A DNA stretch of 64,000 nt. Origin: Muricea muricata (Eukaryota; Cnidaria; Anthozoa; Malacalcyonacea; Plexauridae). The stretch is taken from positions 68,370,354-68,434,353 of the forward strand of contig OY979717.1 of assembly GCA_963855995.1 (NCBI GenBank), written 5' to 3'. Made by a program: the position numbers and the translations under genes. Shown here piece after piece: positions 11,441 to 22,000 of the stretch. The number at the start of each line of letters is the position of its first letter. Within the stretch, counting starts at the first letter, position 1. Below the pieces are notes generated by a model. The model had not been told where the DNA came from. It saw only the letters and a program-made list of their open reading frames with translations, and did no database searches.

Positions 11441-14400
11441 ATGAGTGTCGAAGACAAAAAGATAGAAAGAAGCAAGGCCAAGATGGCCGTAACAGTAGCA
11501 TCAAGACGCCTCATTGGAGCTGTGAACAGAGAAAGTGAGTACGACATTTTAAAGAACTTAATGATCGATTTGGAAAAGGCATATGATGACTTTTGTAATG
11601 TGAATGAGGAATTTGAAATAATCGTGTGTGAAGAAAAATACGCCGAACATCGTTTAGTAAATGGCGAAGACATAAAAACCTACAGGGACGGTGTTTACAA
11701 TACTTATCAAGATGCAAGGAAATTATATGTTTATGCGAAAAGAGAGAATGAGGAGAATACAAGAAAACGAACCGCTGAACCAGTTAAAGTTGCTTTGAAG
11801 AGTGATATTTGTAGAATTCATGAACTTATAACTGTTATTGACAACAACTTAGAATTAGAAAACATAAATGCAGATGTACTGTTACTGGATAAGGCTGAAT
11901 TGCAGTTGATGCTGAATGTTATATGCGAAAATGTAAACAAACTGTATTCCGTTGAATCTCAAGATGAAGATTTACCAATTCAAAAGGATATTGATGAGAT
12001 CATAAGTGATGTTTACAACCGTACTAGAAAGATTAATTTATATTTGCATGAGCAAAAATTCCTTCCTAAATCTGTAGACTCCAACATGTCTATTAAAGAG
12101 ACTAGCTTAGTGCAAGTAACCAATTCTGACACAGGTGATGCTACCCCAATATCAACTATGCACCCTAACCTCCCTCAAGTTACCATGTCCCCACCATCTA
12201 CTATGCACCATAGTATCCCTCAAGTCACCATGTCCCCACCATCAACTATGCACCATAGCATCCCTCAAGTTACCATGTCCCCACCATCAACTATGCACCA
12301 TAGTATCCTCAAGTCACCATGTCCCCACCATCAACTATGCACCATAGCATCCCTCAAGTTACCTTGTGCCCAACATCAACTATGCACCCTAACCTCCCTC
12401 AAGTTTCCATGTCCCCACCATCTACTATGCACCATAGTATCCCACAAGTCACCATGATCCCACCATCAACCATAGCAACTACTACCCTTCCCCTCAACAC
12501 AACATCTCATGTTACCATTGACATTGGTGATTTCCAGCCCCAGGTCCAAAGTACTAGCCCCAAAGTCATTTATAGTCTACCAAACCCACCCCATACTTTT
12601 GGTACCAGCTCAATGAATTCAGCAGCTAACAGTTTTATACCTTGCTCTCAAAGTCCCATCGTCGCAAGCTCCTTTGAACACTCAAATCTGTTTCAACAAA
12701 GTCAAATCTTTACAAGTGGTTCAGAATGTAACCCCACTAGTATTCAAGTTAACCCTTTGACAGCTACACCTTCACACCCTCCAACTGTATGCCTTTATCC
12801 TTGCAATAGTTCTTTGCAGTCTGCTAACAGCCCTTCTACATACCCAACGTACACTCGGGTCATTGGACAGCAACCTGTTGTGTCAACTCAGAGTTATGTT
12901 AACTCGATTTTCCCAAATAAGGATTCCACTATCTCCTTAAAAAGAATGAGTTTGCCAACCTTCTCAGGCCTTAGGAGAGATTGGCCAGAATTCAAGGCAG
13001 TATGGAAATCTATAGCAGAGACATCAAGTTACAACAAAACTGCTCTAGCTCATGAACTTAAAAGGTCAGTTAAAGGAGAAGCTAAGCTCCGTATAAAGTC
13101 AGTTTTTATCACCAAACCAGAAGCATATGATATCATGTGGGAAAAATTGGAACTCTATTATGAGGACACTAGTGCCAGCGTCCAAGCAGCATTAGGAGGC
13201 CTACGGAAGTTAAAACCAGTGAAAGAAGAAGATTACAAAGGCCTAGTCGAGCTAGTGGATGAAATCGAATCTGCCTATTCACAGCTGGACGAGCTAAAGA
13301 GATTAAGTACCCTAACCATGCGAGATGTAGACTTTATAAGTGAATTGTTGCCAACCCACCTGAAAGTTGACTGGAGGAGAAAGTATCGTGATTTGTCACC
13401 AGATGACAAACTTCAACCGTTCAAATTCTTTATGACATTCTTGGAAAGAGAGCGTTCAGTCGTTGCGCGCCTAGCAGAGAATCAACAACCAAAGAAGAGA
13501 GAGCGATGGTCTGGTTATTCCAATCATGTTGAAGGGTGTAATAAATCCCAAAGGGGTTATTACAAGTGTGCTTTTCCCACTCACAGAAAAGACACTATAA
13601 AGCACACCACTGAACAGTGTAAAGAATTTAACAAGTTACCCATCAGTGGCAAAGAAGGAAAGTATGAATTGCTGAAACAAGTGGATGCTTGCTTCAAGTG
13701 TTTTGGGAATCACAAGAAGCAAAACTGTTCTAAAAAGGTCCCATGCCCTTCTTGTGGAAGCAATCAGCATCACCCTCTGCTGTGTGTTCGAAAGCCAAGT
13801 CCCCCAGGACATGAGGACGAAGGTATTAAGCCCCCACCCGACGGCGCAAGCAAAGAGAATCGGGAAACCGCTTCTTATGCCGCAGGAAGTGAAGCAGTGG
13901 CGTTGTATCCCATCTACCAAGCAAACGTGAGTGACAGCAATAAGAAGGTATCTGTCTTCTGTGATGGTGGCTCTAATGCTAGCTATATAACCCATCGTGC
14001 CGCAGAAAGAATCAATGCTAAGAAGGTGAAAAAACTTTCGCTAGATGTTACGACGATGGGCAACGTGGAGAAAACGTATAACACGTGGCAATATGAGTTT
14101 GCAATTAACACAAACGCGGGAAAAAGGATCAGCATTACAGCCTTTGGTATGGAACGCATAACGGGTCCTGTAAGTAAGTTAGATCCCAAAGTATTGGTCA
14201 AGTTATTCCCCGATTACGACCCCGAATCGCTGCAAAGAAAATCGTCCCACGTAGATGTACTTCTCGGTTGTGACTACTTTGGTCTCCACCCAAAGCGAGA
14301 AGAGGCAAGAAGTGGTGATAACTTGAGCATCATGAGTGGCTCGCTCGGAATCTGCTTGCAAGGAGCTCATCCTGATCTAGCTGAAGGAACTAAGTATGAC

Positions 14401-14874
14401 GCCAACCTTGCGAAAAAGATACATGATGTAAACGTCAAAGTTGAAACCTATAAGATTCGTGTGGATTCACATCCTGAATTCTATGCAGCTGGGAATGCAA
14501 ATACTAGCTTGACTTGCCTGCTCACGAATAGAAAATGCCAGCATTCAGTGAAAACATCCAAGTCTTTTGGAAGCCAAAGAGAAGTAGATCAAGTAGAAAA
14601 TTTCATACAAGGTGAAGAGCTTGGAACTGAAGTTGTTCCGAAATGTGGAGGATGTCGCTGTAACAAGTGTCCTACTGTCGGTTACACTTACTCTTTCAAA
14701 GAAGAGCAAGAATTGAAAATGATCGAAGAGAATTTGACGTATGACAACGGTAATCAGTGTTGGATAACAAGTTATCCCTGGCTAATCGACCCGCATACCT
14801 TACCCAACAACTACCAGACTGCATATGCCACACTACAGAGAACAGAAAAAACATTAAGTAGAGATGATAAATAA
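11441..14874 (+). pseudogene. BEL/Pao gag-protease part of polyprotein, frameshifted
   Basis: Reading starts at ATG 11441. About 220 residues of charged, helical gag-like sequence lead into a run of Ser-Thr-Met-His-His-Ser-Ile-Pro-Gln-Val-Thr-Met-Ser-Pro-Pro repeats (about 12160-12470). Near 12305 one C is missing in a repeat unit, so the frame shifts by one; the downstream frame runs to 14874. It contains a DUF1759-type region (about 12930-13250, LPTFSG then W-PEF), cysteine knuckles (CFKCFGNHKKQNC and CPSCGSNQHHPLLC, about 13689-13792) and a retropepsin-like active site with the unusual triplet DGG (FCDGGSNASYI, about 13957). An in-frame TAA at 14872-14874 interrupts the reading towards the reverse transcriptase. 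Confidence 0.88.
12160..12470 (+). repeat. 45-bp coding tandem repeat in gag-like region
   Basis: About seven units of an ACTATGCACCATAGYATCCC core plus TCAAGTYACCATGTCCCCACCATC, each 45 bp (15 codons). Two sequence variants (HHSIPQ and HPNLPQ) are interspersed. One unit has lost a single base, which causes the frameshift. Confidence 0.9.
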
Positions 14875-16631
14875 GCTGACACATACCGAGAGCAGATTCA
14901 TGACATGGTAGAACGTGGAGTAGCACGGAAACTGTCACCTCAAGAGCTAAAGAATTGGACAAGCCCTGTATTCTACATTTCTCATCTCGCAGTAGTTAAT
15001 CCTCGATCCAATTCGACGCCCGTTCGGATTGTATTCAATTCCAGTCAAACACACGAAGGAGTCTCGTTGAATTCTTGCTTGGCAAAGGGGCCAGATTCCT
15101 ATATGAATAACCTTGTGGGGATTCTCCTACGTTGGCGGGAAGAAAGAGTTGCAATGATTGGTGATATCCGAAAGATGTTTAATGCCGTGCATCTAAAAGC
15201 CTTGGAACAACATTGCCACCGTTTTCTGTGGAGGGACTTACAACAGCATCGCCCACCGGACATTTATGTTATTCAGCGAGTCAATATGGGAGACAAACCC
15301 GCTCCTGCTATCAGCACCGAAGCAGTTTATAAGACAGCGGAGTTATTTCGTGAAGACAGCCCACAAGCTGCTGACCTCTTGAAGAATTCGAGTTACGTAG
15401 ATGATCTGATCGATTCGAAGCCAAGTAAACTTGAAGCTTTGAAGATTGCCAAAGAAACCGAAGAAATGCTCGCAAAAGGAGGGTTTTCCGTCAAATGTTG
15501 GCAATTTAGTGGTGAGTCGAAGCCGCGCGTTTATGAAGAATTGATTAAACCAGAAGTATCTGACAACAACACGGAACGACCAAAACAACGAGTTGTAATG
15601 TTGAGGGACTGATGAGCACTTGCGTGTTCTTGGCCTTGGGTGGAATCCAGAAAACGACAGCATTATCTTCGAAGTCACTTTAAATTTCAGCAGCAAGAAA
15701 CGCGGTGTTCGGAGTGGTCCAGATCTGGTTGAAGCGGATCCACCAAAAGCACTACCAAATGTTCTGACAAGAAGAGTCGTGTTGGAACAAGTAATGAAAA
15801 TTTATGATCCTCTGGGCTTAATTTCGCCGTTCACCCTATTGGCAAAATTATATCTGAGAGAAACGTGGTCCCGCAAGCTTGGCTGGGATGACCCGCTTCC
15901 TGCTGATATTTGCCAGAGATGGTCCAACTTCTTCACTGCATTATTCAAGTTACAGCGTTTGTGACTAAAGCGATGTCTAAAGCCCGTTGAAGCAATTGGC
16001 CAACCGTGGTTGATTATTTTAAGCGATGGTAGCGATCTTGCTTATGGAGTCGCCGCTTACATTCGATGGAAATTGGAAAATGGACGGTTCTGGTGTAGAT
16101 TAATCATGGCAAAGTGTCGTATTGCACCGATAAACAAGCTTTCGACCCCTCAGATGGAGTTAAACGCCGCAGTTCTGTCTAAAAGAGGACGGAAAGTCAT
16201 AGGGAAAGAAATGAGATTCACGTTTGAGAAAGTTCTGCAGATCGTAGATCTGTAGTACAAGTACACGGTTCAAGATATACGAAGGCGTACGAATCGGGGA
16301 GATTCAAGCAGCAACCTATGGTGACATGTCGTGTTGGGCTTGGATATCAGGCGAGCACAATACGGCTGATTGGTTAACACGTGGTCGAACGCCCGAGGAG
16401 TTGGACAAGGATTCCGACTGGTGGAACGGTCCTCCAATTCTATACAAACCTATTGAAGAGTGGGGGTTGAAATTCAAACCAAAGAACGAAGAGATGCTGC
16501 CTGGAGAGAAAAAAGTACCAGGAAAGATCACAGTGAAAGTAGTTAATAACAGCACAAGCCGACACGGCAACCCACGGTACAGTGACAGCCAGCGCAGATG
16601 TTCAGTTAATCGACTACAAAAGATTCAGTGA
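14875..16631 (+). pseudogene. BEL/Pao reverse transcriptase / RNase H remnant
   Basis: Continuing in frame after the stop at 14874, 14905-15612 encodes the reverse transcriptase: RIVFNSSQTHEGVSLNSCL, MIGDIRKMFNAV and the catalytic YVDD box (about 15395). A stop and frame change near 15612 move the reading to 15620-15964 (connection, YDPLGLISPFTLLAKLYL). Another stop is followed in the same frame by 16010-16255, an RNase H-like start (LSDGSDLAYGVAAYIRW). The RNase H is cut short by a deletion, and reading resumes at 16326-16631 (SGEHNTADWLTRG). The catalytic loop is intact but the polyprotein cannot be read through. Confidence 0.88.
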
Positions 16632-16778
16632 CGTCAACAAGTTGATATGGGTGGTCGCTAGAGTCTTGCAAAGAATAAGAGTTTCAAGCATGGGAACACC
16701 CTATCAATCTCCGCGGAACTCTTAAGAAAAGCTGAAAATTTTATCGTAAAAGATGCACAGAGGTCACTCGCCCATGAA

Positions 16779-17819
16779 ATGATGAAAGTCGACCGAAATG
16801 GAAGAAAGGGAGGTCGTTATTCAAGTTTAACCTCGGTCCAAGACGAAGCTGGTAATTGGGTTGTGGGACAGCGCCTGACCAGTAACAATCCAATGACAAC
16901 CGATTCAAGCTTGCAGAAGTTGTTGCCCTACCATCACCCAGTATCCAGGCTTCTAATGCAACGAGCTCATTCCTCTGGACATAGAGGACGTGATGCGACC
17001 CTTGCCCGATTCCGTCAGCGATATTGGGTACCACAAGGCAGTAAATTGGCCCAGTCAGTCAAGAGCAAATGCCAAATGTGTAAACTACTCGGAGCCGAAA
17101 GAGAACTGAAAGAAGCATGGAAGAGCGTCGTTCGCCAGTCTTTGCACAAGAAGGGAGCTGATAACGGTTTGACCTGGGTGTTTGGCCCTGCTGACGCTCC
17201 TTGGTACCAAGGAGCGGTAGAATCAATGGTAAAAGAGGCGAAACGAGCAATAAAGTTCGCAGTGAATAATCAACGTTTGTCTGCCTCGGAATTCCTAACT
17301 GTATGCAGCGAAGTCTCTAATCTCCTGAATGAAAGACCCATTGGAACTCTCCCAGGCGCTGATTCCGAGCTCAACATCCTCACTCCTAACAGTCTGCTAT
17401 TGGGTAGAGCTACAGCGAAGAATCCTGGCGGCTGGCAGCCTCAAGGAAATAATCCTAGAAATCGTTATTACTTAGTCCAGAGAGTGATAGATGAGTTTTG
17501 GAGTAAATGGACCGAACTGTATGCACCAGCTTTAGTGATTCGACGTCAGTGGAACACAACTACTCGAAATCTACGACCAGGAGACGTAGTCATTATCGCC
17601 GACAAGAACACCATGCGGGGAGAGTATCGGTTAGGTCTAGTTTTTCCCAGCCGAGACAAGAAAGTCCGTCGTGTGTCAGTTATGTACAAGAATTTCCAGA
17701 ATGGAGACAAGCTTGAATACAAGGGAGACAGTCAAGCCATCGTCGTTACTCGAAGCACACAAAGATTATCGTTATTGGTCCCAGTGGATGAAGAGCCCGC
17801 ACAGGAGACAAAAGAATGA
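16779..17819 (+). pseudogene. BEL/Pao integrase remnant with core deletion
   Basis: The 346-residue ORF has the zinc-binding HHCC part (HSSGHRGRDATLARFRQRYW, then CQMC). It then jumps directly to GAERELKEAW. In BEL/Pao integrases the intervening stretch carries both catalytic aspartates, so these are lost; the glutamate region (WYQGAVESMVKEAKRA) remains. The C-terminal DUF5641-like domain (NSLLLGRA, LRPGDVVII, VRRVSVMY) is intact to the stop at 17817-17819. It cannot encode an active integrase. Confidence 0.88.
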
Positions 17820-17866
17820 GCTGAACGAACAGTCTGATCGGAACGAAGCGTTTTTTATTACATGAG

Positions 17867-18514
17867 TATAGAGATTTATTCATCGATAAGGCTGTGCGTA
17901 ATAATCGTTCCAAATTAGCAATAGCCAATCGGCATCAAGAACGATAAAATTTCACTCGGTGAAAAATCATCGTTCACGGCCTTTGATTGGACGAACGATG
18001 TTTTTTCACAAGTGAAAATTTATCGTTCAGTGTTCTGATTGGCTGACCCGAACGTGCAACACCTGCTCGCAGGCTAGTGTAAACATGGAGTCTGATTTTA
18101 CAAGTATTTTTTAACTCACCGAAAAGAGAGATTTAAGACAATTTCACTGATAAAACAGCCACCTAAAATCATAACGACGACATTCGTGGCCTCATTAACT
18201 TGAAATAAACCTCATGGTTTCATTTTCAGCAAGAAAACAAAGCAATAAATGGTAAGAAATTCCATTTTAATATTTTGCTTGAGTATTTGTTTTTGTCAAT
18301 AAGTTATATCCGTATCTTTATACACTCATCTTTATACTCATATAATAAACAAATTACTTCACGGTTGGTTCGTTTGTACGATTTTTATTTTTCACTCGTT
18401 GTGAAGGATCGCTAAACTCACTCGTTCGCTGCGCTCACTCGTTCGTTTAACGATCCTTCACAACTCGTGAATAAAAATCGTACGCACTCACCAACCATGA
18501 AGTAATCTCTATAT
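17867..18514. mobile_element. Foldback MITE with TATAGAGATT ends, inside the LTR element
   Basis: Ends read TATAGAGATT and its complement. Inside are inverted AACGATRAAATTTCAC-like units and a perfect hairpin (about 18395-18480, CTCACTCGTTCG). It is related to the element at 20184-20702. It lies between the end of pol and the 3' LTR and probably inserted there. Confidence 0.7.
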
Positions 18515-18590
18515 ATGCCATAGATGTTGACATTGTATTTGTTGTTAATTTGTCAGTTAAATGCGATCGCATCGACCCCGGTCCTCCCGG

Positions 18591-18833
18591 TGTATTGGAT
18601 AGACATTGTATGTATGAGAGTTCGTGCGATCGCCATATGAACGATGAAATTTATGAAACATTTTAATTTATGGGTCATGCGCAGGAACAAAACTGTGCAT
18701 GGAGGAACAGTGTTTTACCACATAAAACATGTATCTCTTAGAGCGATAATTTTAATAAAATTTTGATTTAAATTAAGACAATATAGTGCGTTGAAGCATG
18801 TTCTTCCGGTCTATTTACTGGCATCCCAGTACA
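18591..18833 (+). repeat. 3' LTR of the BEL/Pao element
   Basis: 243 bp, about 99% identical to the 5' LTR, followed by target duplication GGGAG (18834-18838). The end of the minus-strand VPS16 gene lies about 225 bp further on. Confidence 0.95.
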
Positions 18834-19057
18834 GGGAGTGTTTTCGAAAAAAATTATTCAAACTTTTTGACATAAATTCTGTATTTTGATGCTTGTCATT
18901 GTAATTAGTGTTCTTGTCATTGTTTGACATGTACGTGATATTATATCGTGATTTGTCATATTTTGTGAAATATTTCTTTCTCTGATTCTAAATTCCTCAT
19001 TTATACGTATGCGATCAAACTAAATTATTCCACATTGATACCGAAAATGGAGTTCAC

Positions 19058-22000
19058 CTATTTCCTTTGTGAAAGCTGAGCTTTCATCGTTTCTATTTTC
19101 GAAGTCAGAGTTCTATTTGTTCCACAACGTCCCAACAAACTGTTTAAAGCTTCTTCATTCTTTTGAGTGAACGCAACATCAGCTGCTTGCTCAATATTCC
19201 TGCAATACACATTGAAACACTCAGGTACTAATCGAGATTGCATCACATCGCATCCCTTCATGCCCTAATCAAATCAGAACAAGAGTTGCTAAAAGTTCTG
19301 CAAAAAACTCAGTTCATTCAATTGCTTAAAGTCGAAAGATTCAGCATGAAAACCTCCTCAAAAATAAGTAAAGTTAGTTAAATACCTCGAATGTCGGGAT
19401 TAATGTCAAATAAAGCCCTCGGACGCTGCTCGTCCTCAGGGGGGTTAATATGACATAAATCCCTCCTTCTAGGTGTTTAACCTATACTTAGTGTATATAG
19501 GACATGAACATAAAACCCAAATCCAACACCTGCTCATATTCTGCACCCCCAGGGGACGTTTGGTTTGTATGCCCCCCCCTCCTAATCAACCTTCCCAGTA
19601 AATCAGCCACTCAAGTGAAGTTTGTGTGTCTGTATATGTCGCGTAAGATTACCCCATTATTCCCATTATTACTGCATAAAAAATAGGGCGCTATTATGTT
19701 GCACTACTGAGTGACCCAACTGTCCTTTCACTATACGGTGTTTCTTACGCTAAGTCGTGCAAGGACTCTGACATTTAGAGCAATTAATAGTAGTGAAATA
19801 CACGCGATGTATCAAAAGGAATAACTCCACGCAATAAACAATTATTTAAAACAGTTCAGTTACAAACAAAACTCCGAGTCTTACCCAACTCTTATGTAAC
19901 AATTCAGTCTATCTTCAAGAGGAACGCGAGAGATGTACTTCTCAGCTTCTTTAATGTTATCAAATTCAAAACACGCCTCGAAAAAGGGCTACAACAAAAT
20001 TTAAACATAAAATGTGAAAAATTTACATGTGGATACAATCAAATGGTCATGTTCATCTGATCAAATGTTCTTTAAATCAAGTATACTTAACGTTTACCTA
20101 AAGTTTCATTAAAAAGCTAATAGAGCCTTCGAAAACACACACACACACACAGAACTATAGACTCCGTAAATTCTCAACATACATATAGAGATTTACGCGA
20201 GGTAAAAGGGTGAAATAAAAATCGTATTTTCACGGTGGAGAAGCGAGTAAGCGTTTTCATCGGCCGTACGATTTTTTTCACTAGTGAAAATTTATCGTAT
20301 CAGCATTTTGATTGGCTATACGGTTTTTCTCACTAGTGAAGAAAATCGTATTGTGATTTTGCTCACAACATGGCCGCCATGTTGGGGAAGGAGCGAAAGA
20401 GTATTTGGCTTTTATGTATAAAAGAAGAAGAGTTTTCCCAATAAAAACATGAAACGCAAAGAAAAACAGCTTTGACTCACTATTTAGGTCAAATAACGGA
20501 GAAATAACAAATGGTATGATTCTTTTTTGATAGTTCAATATTTTGTTTCGACATTGTTCGCCTTTGACAGGTTTCCAGTTTTAAAATAATCTGTATATGT
20601 TTGGCATAAACAAATTACTGCATGATTGGCTCGTTTGTACGATTTTTATTATGCACTTGATACAAATCGTACGCACTCGCCAACTATGCAGTAATCTCTA
20701 CACAATCTAAGCAGTAATTTCAATAGTTTTGTGTTTTATAAGACACATCAAGGAAGTTGGATTCATTAAATGTCATCAACTAATATTCACAGATGTGCAT
20801 GTTCAAATCAATCATGTGTCAATCATGTTTAAATCATTTTACATGAATCAGGCGTCAAGACAAAAGTCCTGACAATCAACTTGCATCAAGCCTGTTGTAG
20901 CAGCCATGATATCACCAAGATATCACCAACGAATCCTGATCTCGGCTTGATAATGACAAGGCAACAACAGCCACTGAAACATTGTCAATCACAATACTTT
21001 CCTGCTTACCTCGTAACCAATGGGAGGTTTTTTACTTTTGGAAAATTCTTCCAGTTTTAACCACTCGTGAGCTTTTGCGAGAGCTCGCAATTTCAACCAA
21101 TAATATCTTAAACATAAAAAAATATATATATCACTTTGTGATGCATGTAATGTTAAAAATATTCAATTAACATTGCCATATAAAGATCACTCCAGCAGCA
21201 AACGTACTACTTGCTGCAAAAGCGACACCATTGTAAATTACAAGAACTTCTTAAACGCGTTTTTCACTGTAAGTTTTGGTTTGCAAAAAGCAAAGCCAAA
21301 AACAAATCTCGGCAATAATTAGTTTAACATTATTAGACGCATATCTTATACAAGGTAACTAAATGTATGATATTTAAAAAGAGTTGAAAGGTTGCTCTTC
21401 ACCAGGCTGTCTTTAGAACAATCTAAATATTACCCTTTCTCACACAAGATTGTCCTTCTTTTTACAAACAAGCGTCTCCGGCCCCACTCACGGGTTTACA
21501 GACAAGTTTTCACCATCACAGGGTGTCCGATGTGATGGTTCCTAACAATTTCAACCAATTGGAAAACATTCGCTGTGCCAGAAAAACCAGAGAGCCTATA
21601 CTACCTCGTAATTAACTGTTGCGGTTTCTAAACTTTTGGCAAATTCCAGTGGTTCATGTTACTCCGAGTCTATGCTCACACCAGACAGGTAGAAAATGCC
21701 TGACAATGGTGATAATTGCACCTTTTGAATCCTATCCCGGTGCTGTGCCAACTGGGCTGTGCGATCAAGTGGGCAAGCAAAAAATATACCTGACAAAGAT
21801 GAGAATCAAACCTATGACCTGCCGACTGAGCTACGTGATCATGTCTGTTGCAGTTCGTTATATAATGAAACTAAGGCCAGTTCCTTCGGTATCAACGTAA
21901 TCTGCGATCAAAGGTGCTAGACTCATAACCGAGCTGACTGCGTAGCGCAGATAAAAAAGCATTGGATTACCATTGCAAAGGTCATAGGTTCGACTCCCAC

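Larger units (their letters stand above)
11078..18833 (+). mobile_element. BEL/Pao LTR retrotransposon, complete ends but defective coding
   Basis: Two 243-bp LTRs (11078-11320 and 18591-18833) begin TGTATTGG and end CCCAGTACA. They are flanked by the 5-bp direct repeat GGGAG (11073-11077 and 18834-18838), which marks a genuine insertion. Domain order is gag-like coiled coil, DUF1759-type region, CCHC-type knuckles, aspartic protease, reverse transcriptase, RNase H, integrase and the DUF5641-like C-terminal domain, which is diagnostic for BEL/Pao. Coding sequence is interrupted by frameshifts, in-frame stops and deletions. A foldback element (17867-18514) sits between the end of pol and the 3' LTR, and no clear purine tract precedes the 3' LTR. 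Confidence 0.95.

Noticed and set aside
20139-20154. (AC)n run
   Set aside because: Too short to be notable.
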